Source: Magallana angulata (lineage: Eukaryota; Mollusca; Bivalvia; Ostreida; Ostreidae). From it: a stretch of DNA of 64,000 bases. Shown here piece by piece: positions 35,984 through 48,474 of this stretch; the first letter of the stretch is position 1, and each line of letters opens with the position of its first letter. The stretch lies in assembly GCF_025612915.1 (NCBI RefSeq), contig NC_069116.1, positions 20,723,001 to 20,787,000 of the forward strand. Direction: 5' to 3'. The translations under genes and the position numbers were made by a program. Under the pieces are notes generated by a model. It saw only the letters and a program-made list of their open reading frames with translations. It ran no database searches and was not told the origin of the DNA.

Positions 35984-37996
35984 TGATACTCACCTGGAAA
36001 CGGGATCAAAACAGGTAAAAACCAATACTTCAAATGATCAAGAAATGTATTCTATAACCTGATATTGTTTCACCAATAATTTGGATCGATGATTGACTGT
36101 ATTTCCATCATAATGTTTATGCTTCCAGACAGTTGCCTTGTGTCGTTATACTTGAACAAAAACAAGAAAAACATGTCAAACACTCTCAACATTTTGAAAT
36201 GTAATGAGAAAACTTGAGGTTGACACTTTCGTCTAGATCAAGAAAACGGAACATATTAAAAATAAGGCAAATGTGCAAAGAAAGCAAACTGCGTAACAGT
36301 CCATTTGGATCCTTTGAAAGCAAGAGCGGGCATACAATACAACTAGAATGCCATCCCGAGCCACCAGAAGTTCTTGTGGATTTTTATTTTAGATAATCAA
36401 AACGGAACACATTTTGGTAACCCTAATGAACGATGCAAGCAAACTGCAAAAGGGTCCATTTTGACATTTCATTTGCGTGTTTTTCATCAGATCGTGTTTT
36501 ATGTCAATATATGACAGAACTGTCTTTCAGAACTGTACATGTATCTGCAATTTTCATAGGCTTTTGCATTTATTTAATTAAAACGATAAAATATCTTGAA
36601 GAAGTTTATTTGCTTGGAGATAACGTTTTACGATCGTCAGTCTATTACTATTTCAGTCAACGCTGGAGCCATCAAGCTATTTGAAGGCATACTGTAAAGT
36701 TACTTACAATTACAGCTTGTCCACAGCCGATTTATTCAGTAACAATATTGGCATCGTCATGTCGCTGAGAACTGATCTACATTTGAAGCTTCCAAATCTG
36801 AATCGATGGTTGATCTTACCATCTGGATTCTCCTTCAGATTCTCAATGATAATTTACAGCATCCATGTCAATCTTTTATTTTGGTCTCAAATTTTTAGTC
36901 CAAGAGGTCATCTATTATTCAAAAGGATAAAAATGTATCAGCCGCCAGAGTGTTCCGTGCCGGAACCCGGGATTGAACCGGGGGCCTTTAGATCTTCAGT
37001 CTAACGCTCTCCCAACTGAGCTATTCCGGCTGATACTCACCTGGAAACGGGATCAAAACAGGTGAAAAACCAATACTTCAAATGATCAAGAAATGTATTC
37101 TATAACCTGATATTGTTTCACCAATAATCTGGATCGATGATTGACTGTATTTCCATCATAATGTTTATGCTTCCAGACAGTTGCCTTGTGTCGTTATACT
37201 TGAGCAAAAACATGTCAAACACTCTCAACATTTTGAAATGTAATGAGAAAACTTGAGGTTGACACTTTCGTCTAGATTAAGAAAACGGAACATATTAAAA
37301 ATAAGGCAAATGTGCAAAGAAAACAAACTGCGTAACAGTCCATTTGGATCCTTTGAAAGCAAGAGCGGGCATACAATACATCTAGAATGCCATCCCGAGC
37401 CACCAGAAGTTCTTGTGGATTTTTATTTTAGATAATCAAAACGGAACACATTTTGGTAACCCTAATGAACGATGCAAGCAAACTGCAAAAGGGTCCATTT
37501 TGACATTTTATTTGCGTGTTTTTCATCAGATCGTGTTTTATGTCAAGATATGACAGAACTGTCTTTCAGAACTGTACATGTATCTGCAATTTTCATAGGC
37601 TTTTGCATTTATTTAATTAAAACGATAAAATATCTTGAAGAAGTTTATTTGCTTGGAGTTAAGGTTTTACGATCGTCAGTCTATTACTATTTCAGTCAAC
37701 GCTGGAGCCATCAAGCTATTTGAAGGCATACTGTAAAGTTACTTACAATTACAGCTTGTCCACAGCCGATTTATTCAGTAACAATATTGGCATCGTCATG
37801 TCGCTGAGAACTGATCTACATTTGAAGCTTCCAAATCTGAATCGATGGTTGAGCTTACCATCTGGATTCTCCTTCAGATTCTCAATGATAACTTACAGCA
37901 TCCATGTCAATCTTTTATTTTGGTCTCAAATTTTTAGTCCAAGAGGTCATCTATTATTCAAAAGGATAAAAATGTATCAGCCGCCGGAGTGTTCCG
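35984..37996 (-). repeat. Two tandem tRNA-Phe repeat units between transposons A and B
   Basis: Two units with a period of 1039 bp, each a spacer of about 0.97 kb followed on the minus strand by a tRNA-Phe gene; the first tRNA (36958-37030) is whole, the second is split by copy B. The units are nearly identical. Repeated open frames of 60, 83 and 107 codons on the plus strand are spacer artefacts: the last even reads through the antisense tRNA. Confidence 0.85.
36958..37030 (-). tRNA. trnF-GAA: tRNA-Phe(GAA)
   Basis: A perfect 73-nt cloverleaf: acceptor GCCGGAA/TTCCGGC plus discriminator A, D stem GCTC/GAGC, anticodon stem TTAGA/TCTAA around CTGAAGA (anticodon GAA), T arm CCCGG-TTCAATC-CCGGG. 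Internal boxes A (TAGCTCAGTTGG) and B (GGTTCAATCCC) are intact, and a T5 Pol III terminator lies about 28 bases past the 3' end. There is no intron. It is very close to the standard animal tRNA-Phe. Confidence 0.95.
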
Positions 37997-38017
37997 TGCC
38001 GGAACCCGGGATTGCGC
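37997..38017 (-). pseudogene. tRNA-Phe 3' fragment left of transposon B
   Basis: Twenty-one bases of tRNA-Phe 3' end, stopping at the transposon. The target hexamer copy reads TTGCGC here, two changes from the right-hand copy TTGAAC. Confidence 0.85.
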
Positions 38018-38605
38018 TCCGAGTGTTTCATTCTTCAGTCTAAGCCAGCCAATCAGTTACCTCAGTTCCACTGCAAATCTACCACAAATCTACCATAAAT
38101 TGACCAATGAGATGATGCTGCTGAGAAGAGTAAATATTGGAGTTATCTGCCCCTGATTATTCCGCCATATTGGATGTGATATTTACCGGTTGTCAATATA
38201 GTGTTTTTGTGAAAATTTTGTATGAAATTAGTGGTATTAAAGTTAGTAATCGCCTAGATTGTATAGCTTTTAGTGGATTAGATTCCGTTGAAGTGATTTT
38301 TTGGACTGACAAAGGAAGAAAAACATGTAAGTAGACATTTTATTACATCCCCCCTTTTCTCCGCTTCGATGTACGACATGACCTATTTAGTTCAATCGCT
38401 TTTTCTAGCAATTAACTGCACATAATTAATTGTTGACATCTATGAATGAATGTGTGTAACATAGTGTTATTATCTTATCAGGCTTTCACGCTTATCTTAA
38501 TGGGTTTTAGCCGGTATTTATCAACAACATGACCCCCCCCCCCCCCTTATCCTCATACACCTGTTTCAGCAACGTTCATTTATGACTTTTCACCTCTCCG
38601 TGGTG

Positions 38606-38613
38606 TATAAATA
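38606..38613 (+). promoter_or_regulatory. TATA-like box of transposon copy B
   Basis: TATAAATA lies 380 bp upstream of the transposase ATG and is kept in B, C and D but has lost one A in the dead copy A (TATAATA). It is a plausible Pol II promoter for the spliced transposase mRNA. Confidence 0.35.
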
Positions 38614-38985
38614 AGAGACGAACATAGGTAGATAAGACCGTGTTTATAATCAGTACCATGTGCTTTGGAAATATTTTTAATTTACATTATTGCATCTGTA
38701 ATTAATTCATGTAAATATCCAACTGTTTTACACACCTTTGTAACAGGTGATATGAGTATCAAAATTATCTATATTATATTAATTAAGAGTGGGGCACAAT
38801 TTTTCATAGAGTATTTGAATATATGCATATGGACCTGTAATTAAATACTCTTAATTACAACTTTATAAATAAAACAATGTAAATATTGTAAGAACAACAT
38901 TGTGGAGATTCACATTCATGCAGCAAGACTTCTGATAGCTTCAACTTTCATCCAATTTTGTTTGATCATCCACCAAATTTACAGC

Positions 38986-41900
38986 ATGTTGCCTCATTTC
39001 CGGCGAACAAGAAATGGGGACCTCCTGTTGTACAGGAGGGAAGAGGCAGAGAAAGGCCTGGTCAAGTCTATGCCGGGATTATGTGAGCCGCCATCACAAG
39101 TCAAAGCCAAGGCAGTTAGGGCTGTAAAATCCAAAAATGGTGATCCGAAGAATGTCCAAATTCTTCATGGACAATTCCCCATCCAATTTGGGAAATATCG
39201 GGGCCAGACATTTTTATGGATGGTGGAAAACTGCCTCGGTTATGCGGGCTGGCTTGTAGATGCAATGAGGAGAGAGACGATCACTCAGGCTCCCTTGTCT
39301 CAAAACAAGCATGCATTTAAGGATTACCTACTCTCTTTCCCTGAAGGTAAGTAATGGCTTATATATTCATATTTTATAAATTAAACAAAAAGTCGGTAAC
39401 ATATATATACATGATATACTAATAACAAACGATAAATATAGAAGTTAACATTCTTCTCAATATTTGAATAATAAAATTAAAAATTCATTAAACTTAATGT
39501 TACTTGATAATTAAGAGGTTACTTTGTCTAAAATTGATATAATATCCTAGGTCGAGAAGTTGTCGAATTGAAAAAGCAGCAGCGACTGAAAGAAGAGGAA
39601 AAGAAAAAGCCTCCGTTAACACCAGAGTTCTTATTTTCACATCTTCCTGCTGCGGAGGCGAGGAAAGTACAGCGTGAGCAAGCTGCCAGATCTCGTCCGG
39701 TTGTTAAACCAAAGATACCGAGTCCGAGGAAGATGTCTGTGGATGATTTTTCATATACTGCGTTATTAGGAGAAGTAGAAAAAATAGAAAGCAATCTGTT
39801 GAAAGGTAATTTTTAATTTTTAATCAATTCTTAAGTCTTTTTCGTCAAATAAGTCTATCTATAAACACTTGTTTAAAGTATATAAAAATAAAGATTTTAA
39901 ATTTAAGTGAATTTACTGATTTTTCATAAAGCATAATTTCTTATCAATATCTATATATGAATCAAAAAGTAACTGATATTGTGTCCTCGTTTAGTTTGAT
40001 ATAAATAGTAAATTATATAATATTGTGTTAAACTTCTGTATTAGCTCTATATAGACTTCAGCATTTTATGGTAAGTGTAATTAGTCAGTGGTGTGGTGTG
40101 GAGTATTAAAATATCATACATGTACATATTTACATAAAGCTTTTGTTTAATGTAGTGTGGCTTTTGTTCTCTGTGGTTTCTGCTTCTGTGTTTCATATCA
40201 TATTGATCATCAAAATCATTTTTAGGCTGGTTTTGTAGCTTACATTCCTAACTCTGTTCATCATATTGTTTATGATGATATCAATTTTAACACTAATAGT
40301 GTAATGTGTAATACTACACCAATCATTTCACCTTTCGTTCAATATCAATAATACATATTCATGTGCCCTATATGCTATGCACCATCAAGTCTTCCTTTCT
40401 GATCACACAATATACGAAAGCCTCCTCTGACCTATAAACGTGTATATCAACCAAAGGTATTACAAGAAATTTTTGACTTTTTTCGGTGAATAAAATTTGG
40501 TATAGTTGATTAATTGAAAATAATACTTGTGATTGATTGCAATGTAATGCATTGTAGAATCCTCTGCATCGACAAGCTCGCCAAGCTGTACCAATCCTCT
40601 TTCACCAGTGCCTCCTCGACAGAAAGGTCAGTAAGCGAAGCTGATATTTCTCTCCGATCGCATATTTTGTTTTAGATATTAAGCTCATATATTTACACTT
40701 CTTGTTTTCCTTTCAGATCTTCGCACTGTCAAAAGCCCTCAGAAGACCCGCCCCCATCTTCTGACGGCAAAGGACACCTTGGCTCCGAGTCGACAAAGAT
40801 CAGCGAAGCCAAGTAAACCAACAAAAAATGGTAAATACACTACAAAACTGAAAATAAAGCTAACTCTTTTATTTAATACTTTATAATATGATCTTCAAAC
40901 ATTTTATTTGATATTGAATCCTGTTGCAGTTGTAGTTGTGGAAACTTCAGAGATCTCAGTGAGTTCTGGATTATCATTGTCATCTCCATCAGTGAGTCTG
41001 TCAGTGTTGCCTCCGTCAGTTAGTCCGTCAGTGTTGCCTCCGTCAGTTAGTCCGTCAGTGTTGCCTCCGTCAGTTAGTCTGTCAATTTTGCCTCCGTCGG
41101 TGTTGCCTCTGTCAGTGTCGCCTCTTCTAGAGACTCCGTCAATGTCGCCTCCACCAGTGACTCCGTCAGAGTTGCTTCCATCAGTGAGTCCGTCAGTGTT
41201 GCCTCCTTCAGTTAGTCCGTCAGTGTTGCCTCCGTCATTGAGTCCGTCAGTATCGCCTCCACCAGTGAGTCCGTCAGTATCGCCTCCACCAGTGAGTCCG
41301 TCGGTATCGCCTCCAACTCCTACTCAATCAGTGACACTGCTACCATCAGCTACCACAGTGACACTGCCACCAACGGCTACGTCAACAAGGCTACCACCAG
41401 CTTCATCAGCGACTTCATCAGTGACAGCTACACCACAAACGCAGACTCTGAACCTTCAGCCAGTTAGACATGGTAATTTTTTTAACTTGAAAGAGAATTA
41501 ATGAAATTTTTAAGATGATATTGCATGTGACAGGATGAGTTGCCTTTTTTTCATTTGCATTATTTATCCTTTTGTACAGAGTATCCTATCATAGAGAGCT
41601 GGAAATCATGTCTGCCTCCAGAGGACATTCCTTGGATATCTAAGGCTCTGTTCTCTTTCAATGCCAAGGGTAAGCCTGAGCTGGATGACAGGAAAATAGA
41701 CCGCATGTGGTACGATCCCCCCCAGGCCCAGCTCATTCCAAACCAGAGGCCTAAGCCAGAGAGGTACTTTGGTCACCGCCTTTTCTTGTGGATGCCTCTT
41801 CGGATGTTTAAAATCCAACTGAAGTGTCCCATCTGCACGAAAACGGAGCTGACGAAACAAGGACCGTACAGAAACACCCGCCTTGTTCTGGACATCGATG

Positions 41901-44900
41901 GGTTTTACATTCTAGCCGGAGAGTATTTACATTGTTCGAGTTGCAAAAAGAACCAGATTAGCTGGAACCAATGTATCTTAGATCAGTTAGAGATCCTTCC
42001 ACTAGATGTAAATTTCCTATCCATATGCTGTACAAGACAGCATGTGATGCCAGGGTGATGTTCATGATGCACCAACGTGGTTTAGGTGAGACTTTTATTG
42101 TACAAAATTTAACAGGAAAAACATGATTTAGATCATACTCATGCTCATGAATTATTTGTTTGGTTCTTTAATTTTTTATTTTTTTTTTTAAAGGAAATAG
42201 TCCAACACAGCTACAGAAGCAAATAAGCGAGCTTCACAACTCAGTCTGGGCATCAAAGATGGTGCAATATTTGCAAGACTGCAAGTTGTTTTCTGTAGCT
42301 GCCAAGTCCAGACTCCTGTCCCCCAGCACGGTTGAGGAACCACCAAAACAACTCGCCGTGCCAACATATCAGTGGTTCATTGACGTCTACTGTCAGGAGG
42401 TGACCGGCCACATTGATGAACTGAAAGCTGCCATCACTTCCACTTTTGGCAAAATTCTAAAGATGGACTCCACCAAAAAAGTAAAAATAATTTATGTTTC
42501 TCAATGGCTATCATTATTTCTGTATCTTTATGAATATATTGTTGAATAAGAGCATTTTCTTTAAATATAGATACTATGTGATTTTATTAAATATTACAGG
42601 TGACAAAGAAGTTGGCTGGTCAGGCTGCAAGGACTGCCTCATGGGCAGCTAACATCAGTAATGAGATTGGCCAGGTCCTGCAGAGCGTCATGACAGCAGG
42701 TGAAGGCGTTGGGCTAGAATCCATGGCTGCGGGTATTGTCCAAAGATACCGAGATGCAGAGATGCCTCCTCCGGTTCTTCTGTATGTGGACAGCCACTGC
42801 TGTGGAGCCTCCCAGCTCATAGACATCTTTCGCGACGCCTGGCCTGACCTTGCAGTCCGACTTGACATCTGGCATTTTATGAGACGCTTGGCTGTTGGAG
42901 TGACGACTGACACACATCGTCTGTACGGTACATTCATGAGTCAGTTGTCTCATGCCATTTTCAAATGGGATAGGGATGATTTGACTCTACTTAAAGCAGC
43001 CAAGCGCTCAGAAATGGTCAACAACAAGATCCCTGAGCCAACTGAGCAGTATGTAATAGACAGACTGTCAAGGAAGGAAATGGCTCTTCACTGCCGCCGG
43101 ACCACCAGGGGAGCAGAGGAAACCATCTCCATGATCCAGATGCTCCTTGAGATGTTTGATGGTGAACGTGGTCGAGATACGATGGGGGTACCATTATTTC
43201 ACCATGAGCGGATCTGGGAGATCTGGAGAATTCAGAAGAACCACGTTGTCTGTCTCCAGGATCCGGAGGGAGTGCAGCTTTACACCCAAACCGGATCTCT
43301 GAAGAAGGGTGGAATTTCACTGCCGATGTTTCGCTGTGCCCGAGGATCAACCTCCCTGGAGTCATTTCATCTACATATGCAACACTTCATTCCAGGTATG
43401 CATGCAAATGCATTACTATTGCTTATGATTGTCATATTTCTGCCATATCTGGCTTCTAATATACATGTACCCGGTATTTATTTATCTACAGGTAGAAGTG
43501 CAAATGCCAACAATTTCCAGGTTTACCTGCTGGAAGGGGTGTACAGATGGAATGAAGACAGGTTGGCAGCTGCCATTGACACTGCTTCAGATCCAGTGTG
43601 CTATTCAGCCTCCTTGAAGCACAATGTCAACCGCCTGGGGGAAGAAATGCTAGGGAAGAAGATATTTCTTAATTACAAGGATCCCCGGAAATATACAGGT
43701 ATAAATATAAGATCTGGTCATCATTACTGGTAAATATGATTGGACTCTTCTAGCATAACATTAACTGAACCTTTTTATTTTTCAGGTGAAGCTATTGGCA
43801 TCGAGTACCTGTATAAGCAAACAGGAAAATCCTTAGATGGTCGTCTGGCAGCCGCAGAGAAGATTGGAGAAGAAGAGGAAGAGGAAGTGAATGAGGCAGC
43901 TGAGGGGAGAGAGAGTCCTACGACTGATGAGGGGTTTGAGGATGAGGAAGTTGAAGACCTGACAGTAAATGTAGTTAATTCGTTTCTGCCCACACAGCAA
44001 GGCAGCTCATCGTTAACTACAGGTATATTTACTAGCAATTTTAATAAATTAATCCCATTGAACTCATTGTGTGTTGGAATTAACATATCATTCTAAACTT
44101 CATCTAATGGATTTGTTAAAATTTCAGCTCAACAGTCCTCTCCATCAAAGACTGCTTCCACACCAGAGACCGGCACATCTACACAAGATGTAAGTTTCTT
44201 GCTTCAGTCTTCTTGCTGTATTAATTCAGAATAAACATTAAGGAGCCTCTGTGGTCAAGATACACCTTAAATTTTAGATTTAATATTTTTAGCAATAAAC
44301 TATTATTTGATAAAAATAAAGTTCTTTTATTAAGCTTTAAAGAAGAATAAACATTTTCTTTTATCTCTAAACAGATCCCTTCTTTTCAAAGAGATCAATA
44401 TAGTCTAAAATTGGTCTAACCATCCAGTCCTCTAAAATGATATGTACATGTACTATAATCACATTCTTATAAATAGGAGGCGGTCGGACCTGACAATGTT
44501 GGAGGCTATCAGCATGTGGCTGCGCTGGCAGATTGCCTTTACCACTTAAGGAGCAAAGAGCCACCAGTCATCTCAAATGCTGATGCTGACAGATTGATCA
44601 GGTTGTGGGACAGTCTTGCTCCCTTTGACCAAGCGCCATCTAAGTTTAGAGACAACTTTAAGCAGCAATTGATCAAAGGGAGATTTAAAGCCCCAAAGTC
44701 AACCAGAGTGGACCTTGTACCTGGAGTGCAAAGTGTGAAGCGGTAATTATTTATGTGTTTATTCTTTATTTTGATTTTTATACTTGCAATAATGAAATAA
44801 TCTAATATAATCATATTTTGATCAAATCTCCTTTCTTAAAACAGGTGTGCATTGGCCCCACATCTCGGTCCTGCAGCCTGGCCAGACACAAACAGGTATC

Positions 44901-45793
44901 AGGAGGCCTTCATCTCACGGCTCTGTATGGCTTTTCCGTCCTCAACTTCCAAAGATGGAAGACGCCAACCAAGGTGGAAAGCGGTTGTGGACGCCTACAA
45001 CAGAGTGCGTGAGATGATATTCAGCAACGGCAAAATATTGGCAGAGACCAATCTTCAACTGCCAGATGTTAACCAGCGCACTCTGACAGCATGGTATGCC
45101 ATTTTTATATCTAGTTAAAAAGTTTATTTGCAATCATTCAAAGTATCAGCTATGCAAGAAATAAATTTTCCCTTTTTGAAATGCAGGTATAGTGCAAGAG
45201 GGAAAAGAGGGGAGAAGGAAACACTGGAGCAGGGTCTAAAACTACAAGGAGCCCCGTCTGTTGCGGCCCAGCCACTGCCCCTTCCAATCCTAAAACCAAA
45301 GGCCTTCGAGACTGGAACGGCAGACCCCCATGGATTCATGGTGAATCTATCCACGGTTGGACAAAGCACCAAAGGAAGACGGAGGATTTTTCCTGAGCAA
45401 CCAGTGATTGACCAACCCGTGGCAATTACCAACATTCCTCCAGTGAAAATAGCCCCAGTGCCATCTCAGGTTCCCATAATACATGTACCATACTCTACCA
45501 AGCACTACCACAAGAAGAAACAGCAGTCAGTGGAGGAAGGGAACTTCAAAAGACCCTATGTTAGGAAGGCCCTTGTCACTTCTTGTGGTAAATGTGGAGA
45601 GGACAGGTCAGGAGGAGGCCATCAGCAGTACTTCGGAAACATTTACTGTCCCTTAAAGACTGCAATATCCTGTGATGCTTGGAAGGCGGAGTTGAGAGGA
45701 AAAGGATATGGCAAGAGGAAAGCGAAGGCAGACAAGACCTGCATGCCTGTTGAGAAGACGGCAAAAGAAGATCTCTCTTCAGGTGACAAGTGA
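38986..45793 (+). CDS. Transposase gene of copy B, 14 coding exons, one frameshift
   Basis: Exons: 38986-39346, 39551-39805, 40558-40626, 40717-40830, 40930-41472, 41580-42085, 42194-42480, 42600-43395, 43492-43698, 43786-44022, 44128-44189, 44477-44742, 44845-45093, 45187-45793. The layout is that of copy C. The DUF6729-type exon (41580-42085) has two extra bases near 41990 compared with C (TTAGAGATCC versus TTAGATCC), which shift the frame before the catalytic part. The Ser/Pro repeat exon is 135 bp shorter than in C. In the catalytic exon B keeps LDIWHFMRRL, where C has LDILHF; tryptophan is probably ancestral, since related DUF6729 proteins tend to have an aromatic residue there. So B is probably inactive although its catalytic exon looks good. 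Confidence 0.82.
40118..40470. repeat. 353-bp segment present in B, C and D but absent from A
   Basis: In intron 3 of the transposase gene, copy A joins AAAATATCAT directly to TTTTGACTTT, while B has about 353 bp between them (ACATGTACAT... to ...ACAAGAAAT). The same segment is in C (about 50619-50971) and D. It may be a small insertion or a deletion in A; I see no clear target duplication. Confidence 0.5.
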
Positions 45794-46037
45794 GAGTCTT
45801 CACTGAAACCAAAATTTGAAAAAAAAAACAAAAAAACCACAAAAACCCAAAAAACATTGTAAAAAAAACTTTTAATGCTGCCTAGTTTAGCTAACTGCTT
45901 AACTAGAAGGTCCCAAGCCCTTAGAGACATATAGTAAGAATACTGTATGTCTCATAAAGCAGAGGGAAAGTTTTTTAGTATCTTTAATTAGGACTAATTA
46001 GGACTTTGAAAACTTACTTTGCTTTCTGTCACTTAAA

Positions 46038-46108
46038 ATTCCCATGATGCAATAGAAGCATACTTGTCTTTTTGACAAGAGATCCAGGTTCGAACCCTGG
46101 TGGGTATA
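46038..46108 (+). tRNA. tRNA-Lys(UUU)-like sequence carried by transposon copy B
   Basis: Identical to 35606-35676 base for base as far as I can see: cloverleaf with CTTTTTG anticodon loop, perfect box B, weak box A. It lies between the transposase stop and the right end of the element. Confidence 0.5.
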
Positions 46109-46358
46109 TAATAGTGACAAAAGTGAAATAATTCATTTAAACATTTATATTTATTATCAAAAATTTATATTTTTTTTTAGATAATTTAAGTGATAACATG
46201 TGGCAATAACAAATAATAATTATAAATACTTATATGTAAGTTTAATATTTCAAAATTATGCTTTAATTAGTGGCCAATTCTTTAAATAAAAATCAGTTGA
46301 AAACTGAATCGCTGTTAATTTCTGGTAGATTCAGAGACTGAAGAACAGCCCCCACCTT

Positions 46359-46416
46359 TTGAACCGGGGGCCTTTAGATCTTCAGTCTAACGCTCTCCCA
46401 ACTGAGCTATTCCGGC
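46359..46416 (-). pseudogene. tRNA-Phe 5' fragment right of transposon B
   Basis: Same 58-nt fragment as at 35926-35983: tRNA-Phe 5' end to T-loop, ended by the transposon. GCCCCC just inside the element and GGGGGC in the tRNA can pair across the junction. Confidence 0.85.
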
Positions 46417-48429
46417 TGATACTCACCTGGAAACGGGATCAAAACAGGTGAAAAACCAATACTTCAAATGATCAAGAAATGTATTCTATAACCTGATATT
46501 GTTTCACCAATAATCTGGATCGATGATTGACTGTATTTCCATCATAATGTTTATGCTTCCAGACAGTTGCCTTGTGTCGTTATACTTGAGCAAAAACATG
46601 TCAAACACTCTCAACATTTTGAAATGTAATGAGAAAACTTGAGGTTGACACTTTCGTCTAGATCAAGAAAACGGAACATATTAAAAATAAGGCAAATGTG
46701 CAAAGAAAGCAAACTGCGTAACAGTCCATTTGGATCCTTTGAAAGCAAGAGCGGGCATACAATACATCTAGAATGCCATCCCGAGCCACCAGAAGTTCTT
46801 GTGGATTTTTATTTTAGATAATCAAAACGGAACACATTTTGGTAACCCTAATGAACGATGCAAGCAAACTGCAAAAGGGTCCATTTTGACATTTCATTTC
46901 CGTGTTTTTCATCAGATCGTGTTTTATGTCAAGATATGACAGAACTGTCTTTCAGAACTGTACATGTATCTGCAATTTTCATAGGCTTTTGCATTTATTT
47001 AATTAAAACGATAAAATATATTGAAGAAGTTTATTTGCTTGGAGTTAAGGTTTTACGATCGTCAGTCTATTACTATTTCAGTCAACGCTGGAGCCATCAA
47101 GCTATTTGAAGGCATACTGTAAAGTTACTTACATTTACAGCTTTGCCACAGCCGATTTATTCAGTAACAATATTGGCATCGTCATGTCGCTGAGAACTGA
47201 TCAACATTTGAGGCCTCCAAATCTGAATCGATGGTTGAGCTTACCATTTGGATTCTCCTTCAGATTCTCAATGAAAATTTACAGCATCCATGTCAATCTT
47301 TTATTTTGGTCTCATATTTTATGTCCAAGAGGTCATCAATTATTCAAAAGGATAAAAACGTATCAGCCGCCGGAATGTTCCGTGCCGGAACCCGGGATTG
47401 AACCGGGGGCCTTTAGATCTTCAGTCTAACGCTCTTCCAACTGAGCTATTCCGGCTGATACTCACCTGGAAACGGGATCAAAACAGGTAAAAACCAATAC
47501 TTCAAATGATCAAGAAATGTATTCTATAACCTGATATTGTTTCACCAATAATTTGGATCGATGATTGACTGTATTTCCATCATAATGTTTATGCTTCCAG
47601 ACAGTTGCCTTGTGTCGTTATACTTGAACAAAAACAAGAAAAACATGTCAAACACTCTCAACATTTTGAAATGTAATGAGAAATCTTGAGGTTGACACTT
47701 TCGTCTAAATCAAGAAAACGGAACATATTAAAAATAAGGCAAATGTGCAAAGAAAGCAAACTGCGTAACAGTCCATTTGGATCCTTTGAAAGCAAGAGCG
47801 GGCATACAATACAACTAGAATGCCATCCCGAGCCACCAGAAGTTCTTGTGGATTTTTATTTTAGATAATCAAAACGGAACACATTTTGGTAACCCTAATG
47901 AACGATGCAAGCAAACTGCAAAAGGGTCCATTTTGACATTTCATTTGCGTGTTTTTCATCAGATCGTGTTTTATGTCAAGATATGACAGAACTGTCTTTC
48001 AGAACTGTACATGTATCTGCAATTTTCATAGGCTTTTGCATTTATTTAATTAAAACGATAAAATATCTTGAAGAAGTTTATTTGCTTGGAGTTAAGGTTT
48101 TACGATCGTCAGTCTATTACTATTTCAGTCAACGCTGGAGCCATCAAGCTATTTGAAGGCATACTGTAAAGTTACTTACAATTACAGCTTTGCCACAGCC
48201 GATTTATTCAGTAACAATATTGGCATCGTCATGTCGCTGAGAACTGATCTACATTTGAAGCTTCCAAATCTGAATCGATGGTTGAGCTTACCATCTGGAT
48301 TCTCCTTCAGATTCTCAATGATAACTTACAGCATCCATGTCAATCTTTTATTTTGGTCTCAAATTTTTAGTCCAAGAGGTCATCTATTATTCAAAAGGAT
48401 AAAAATGTATCAGCCGCCGGAGTGTTCCG
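46417..48429 (-). repeat. Two tandem tRNA-Phe repeat units between transposons B and C
   Basis: Two units with a period of 1047 bp. The first carries a whole tRNA-Phe (47383-47455), the second ends in the tRNA split by copy C. The 47.1-48.4 kb part reappears at 58.8-60.1 kb with a constant offset of 11,675 bp. Confidence 0.85.
47383..47455 (-). tRNA. trnF-GAA: tRNA-Phe(GAA), D-loop variant
   Basis: 73-nt cloverleaf with anticodon GAA as at 36958-37030, but the D-loop reads AGTTGGAA instead of AGTTGGGA. This keeps the conserved GG pair and the stem, so it should still fold. A TTTTT terminator follows the 3' end. The same variant is at 59058-59130. Confidence 0.93.
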
Positions 48430-48450
48430 TGCCGGAACCCGGGATTGAAC
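48430..48450 (-). pseudogene. tRNA-Phe 3' fragment left of transposon C
   Basis: Twenty-one bases of tRNA-Phe 3' end up to the element, with an intact target hexamer TTGAAC (48445-48450) matching the right-hand copy at 56986-56991. This gives the cleanest target-site duplication in the window. Confidence 0.9.
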
Positions 48451-48474
48451 TCCGAGTGTTTCATTCTTCAGTCT
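48451..48474 (+). repeat. Left terminus of copy C with subterminal decamer
   Basis: Fourteen bases (TCCGAGTGTTTCAT) then TCTTCAGTCT at 48465-48474, continuing AAGCC. The right end carries the inverted decamer at the same depth (56962-56971). The target tRNA gene shows TTGAAC, 14 bases, then TCTTCAGTCTAA. Confidence 0.9.

Larger units (their letters stand above)
38018..46358 (+). mobile_element. Transposon copy B: full-length tRNA-Phe-targeting DNA transposon (8.34 kb)
   Basis: Boundaries are defined by the split tRNA-Phe gene: 3' part at 37997-38017, 5' part at 46359-46416, with a 6-bp target duplication (TTGCGC left, TTGAAC right). Ends: TCCGAGTGTTTCAT then TCTTCAGTCT at left; at right the inverted decamer AGACTGAAGA followed by ACAGCCCCCACCTT. 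There is no long terminal repeat. It carries one multi-exon transposase gene on the plus strand and a tRNA-Lys-like sequence 250 bp from the right end. RNA-gene targeting with a 6-7 bp duplication is known for Dada elements, which is the best superfamily guess. Confidence 0.88.

Noticed and set aside
36958-37030. tRNA-Phe sequences as part of a SINE family
   Set aside because: The units are head-to-tail with a fixed period of about 1.04 kb, have intact cloverleaves and T5 terminators, and show no A-rich tail or scattered insertion.
36214-38043. Recurrent 60-, 83- and 107-codon open frames in every tRNA-Phe unit
   Set aside because: They repeat only because the spacer repeats. They overlap each other, show no domain, and the longest reads through the antisense strand of the tRNA gene.
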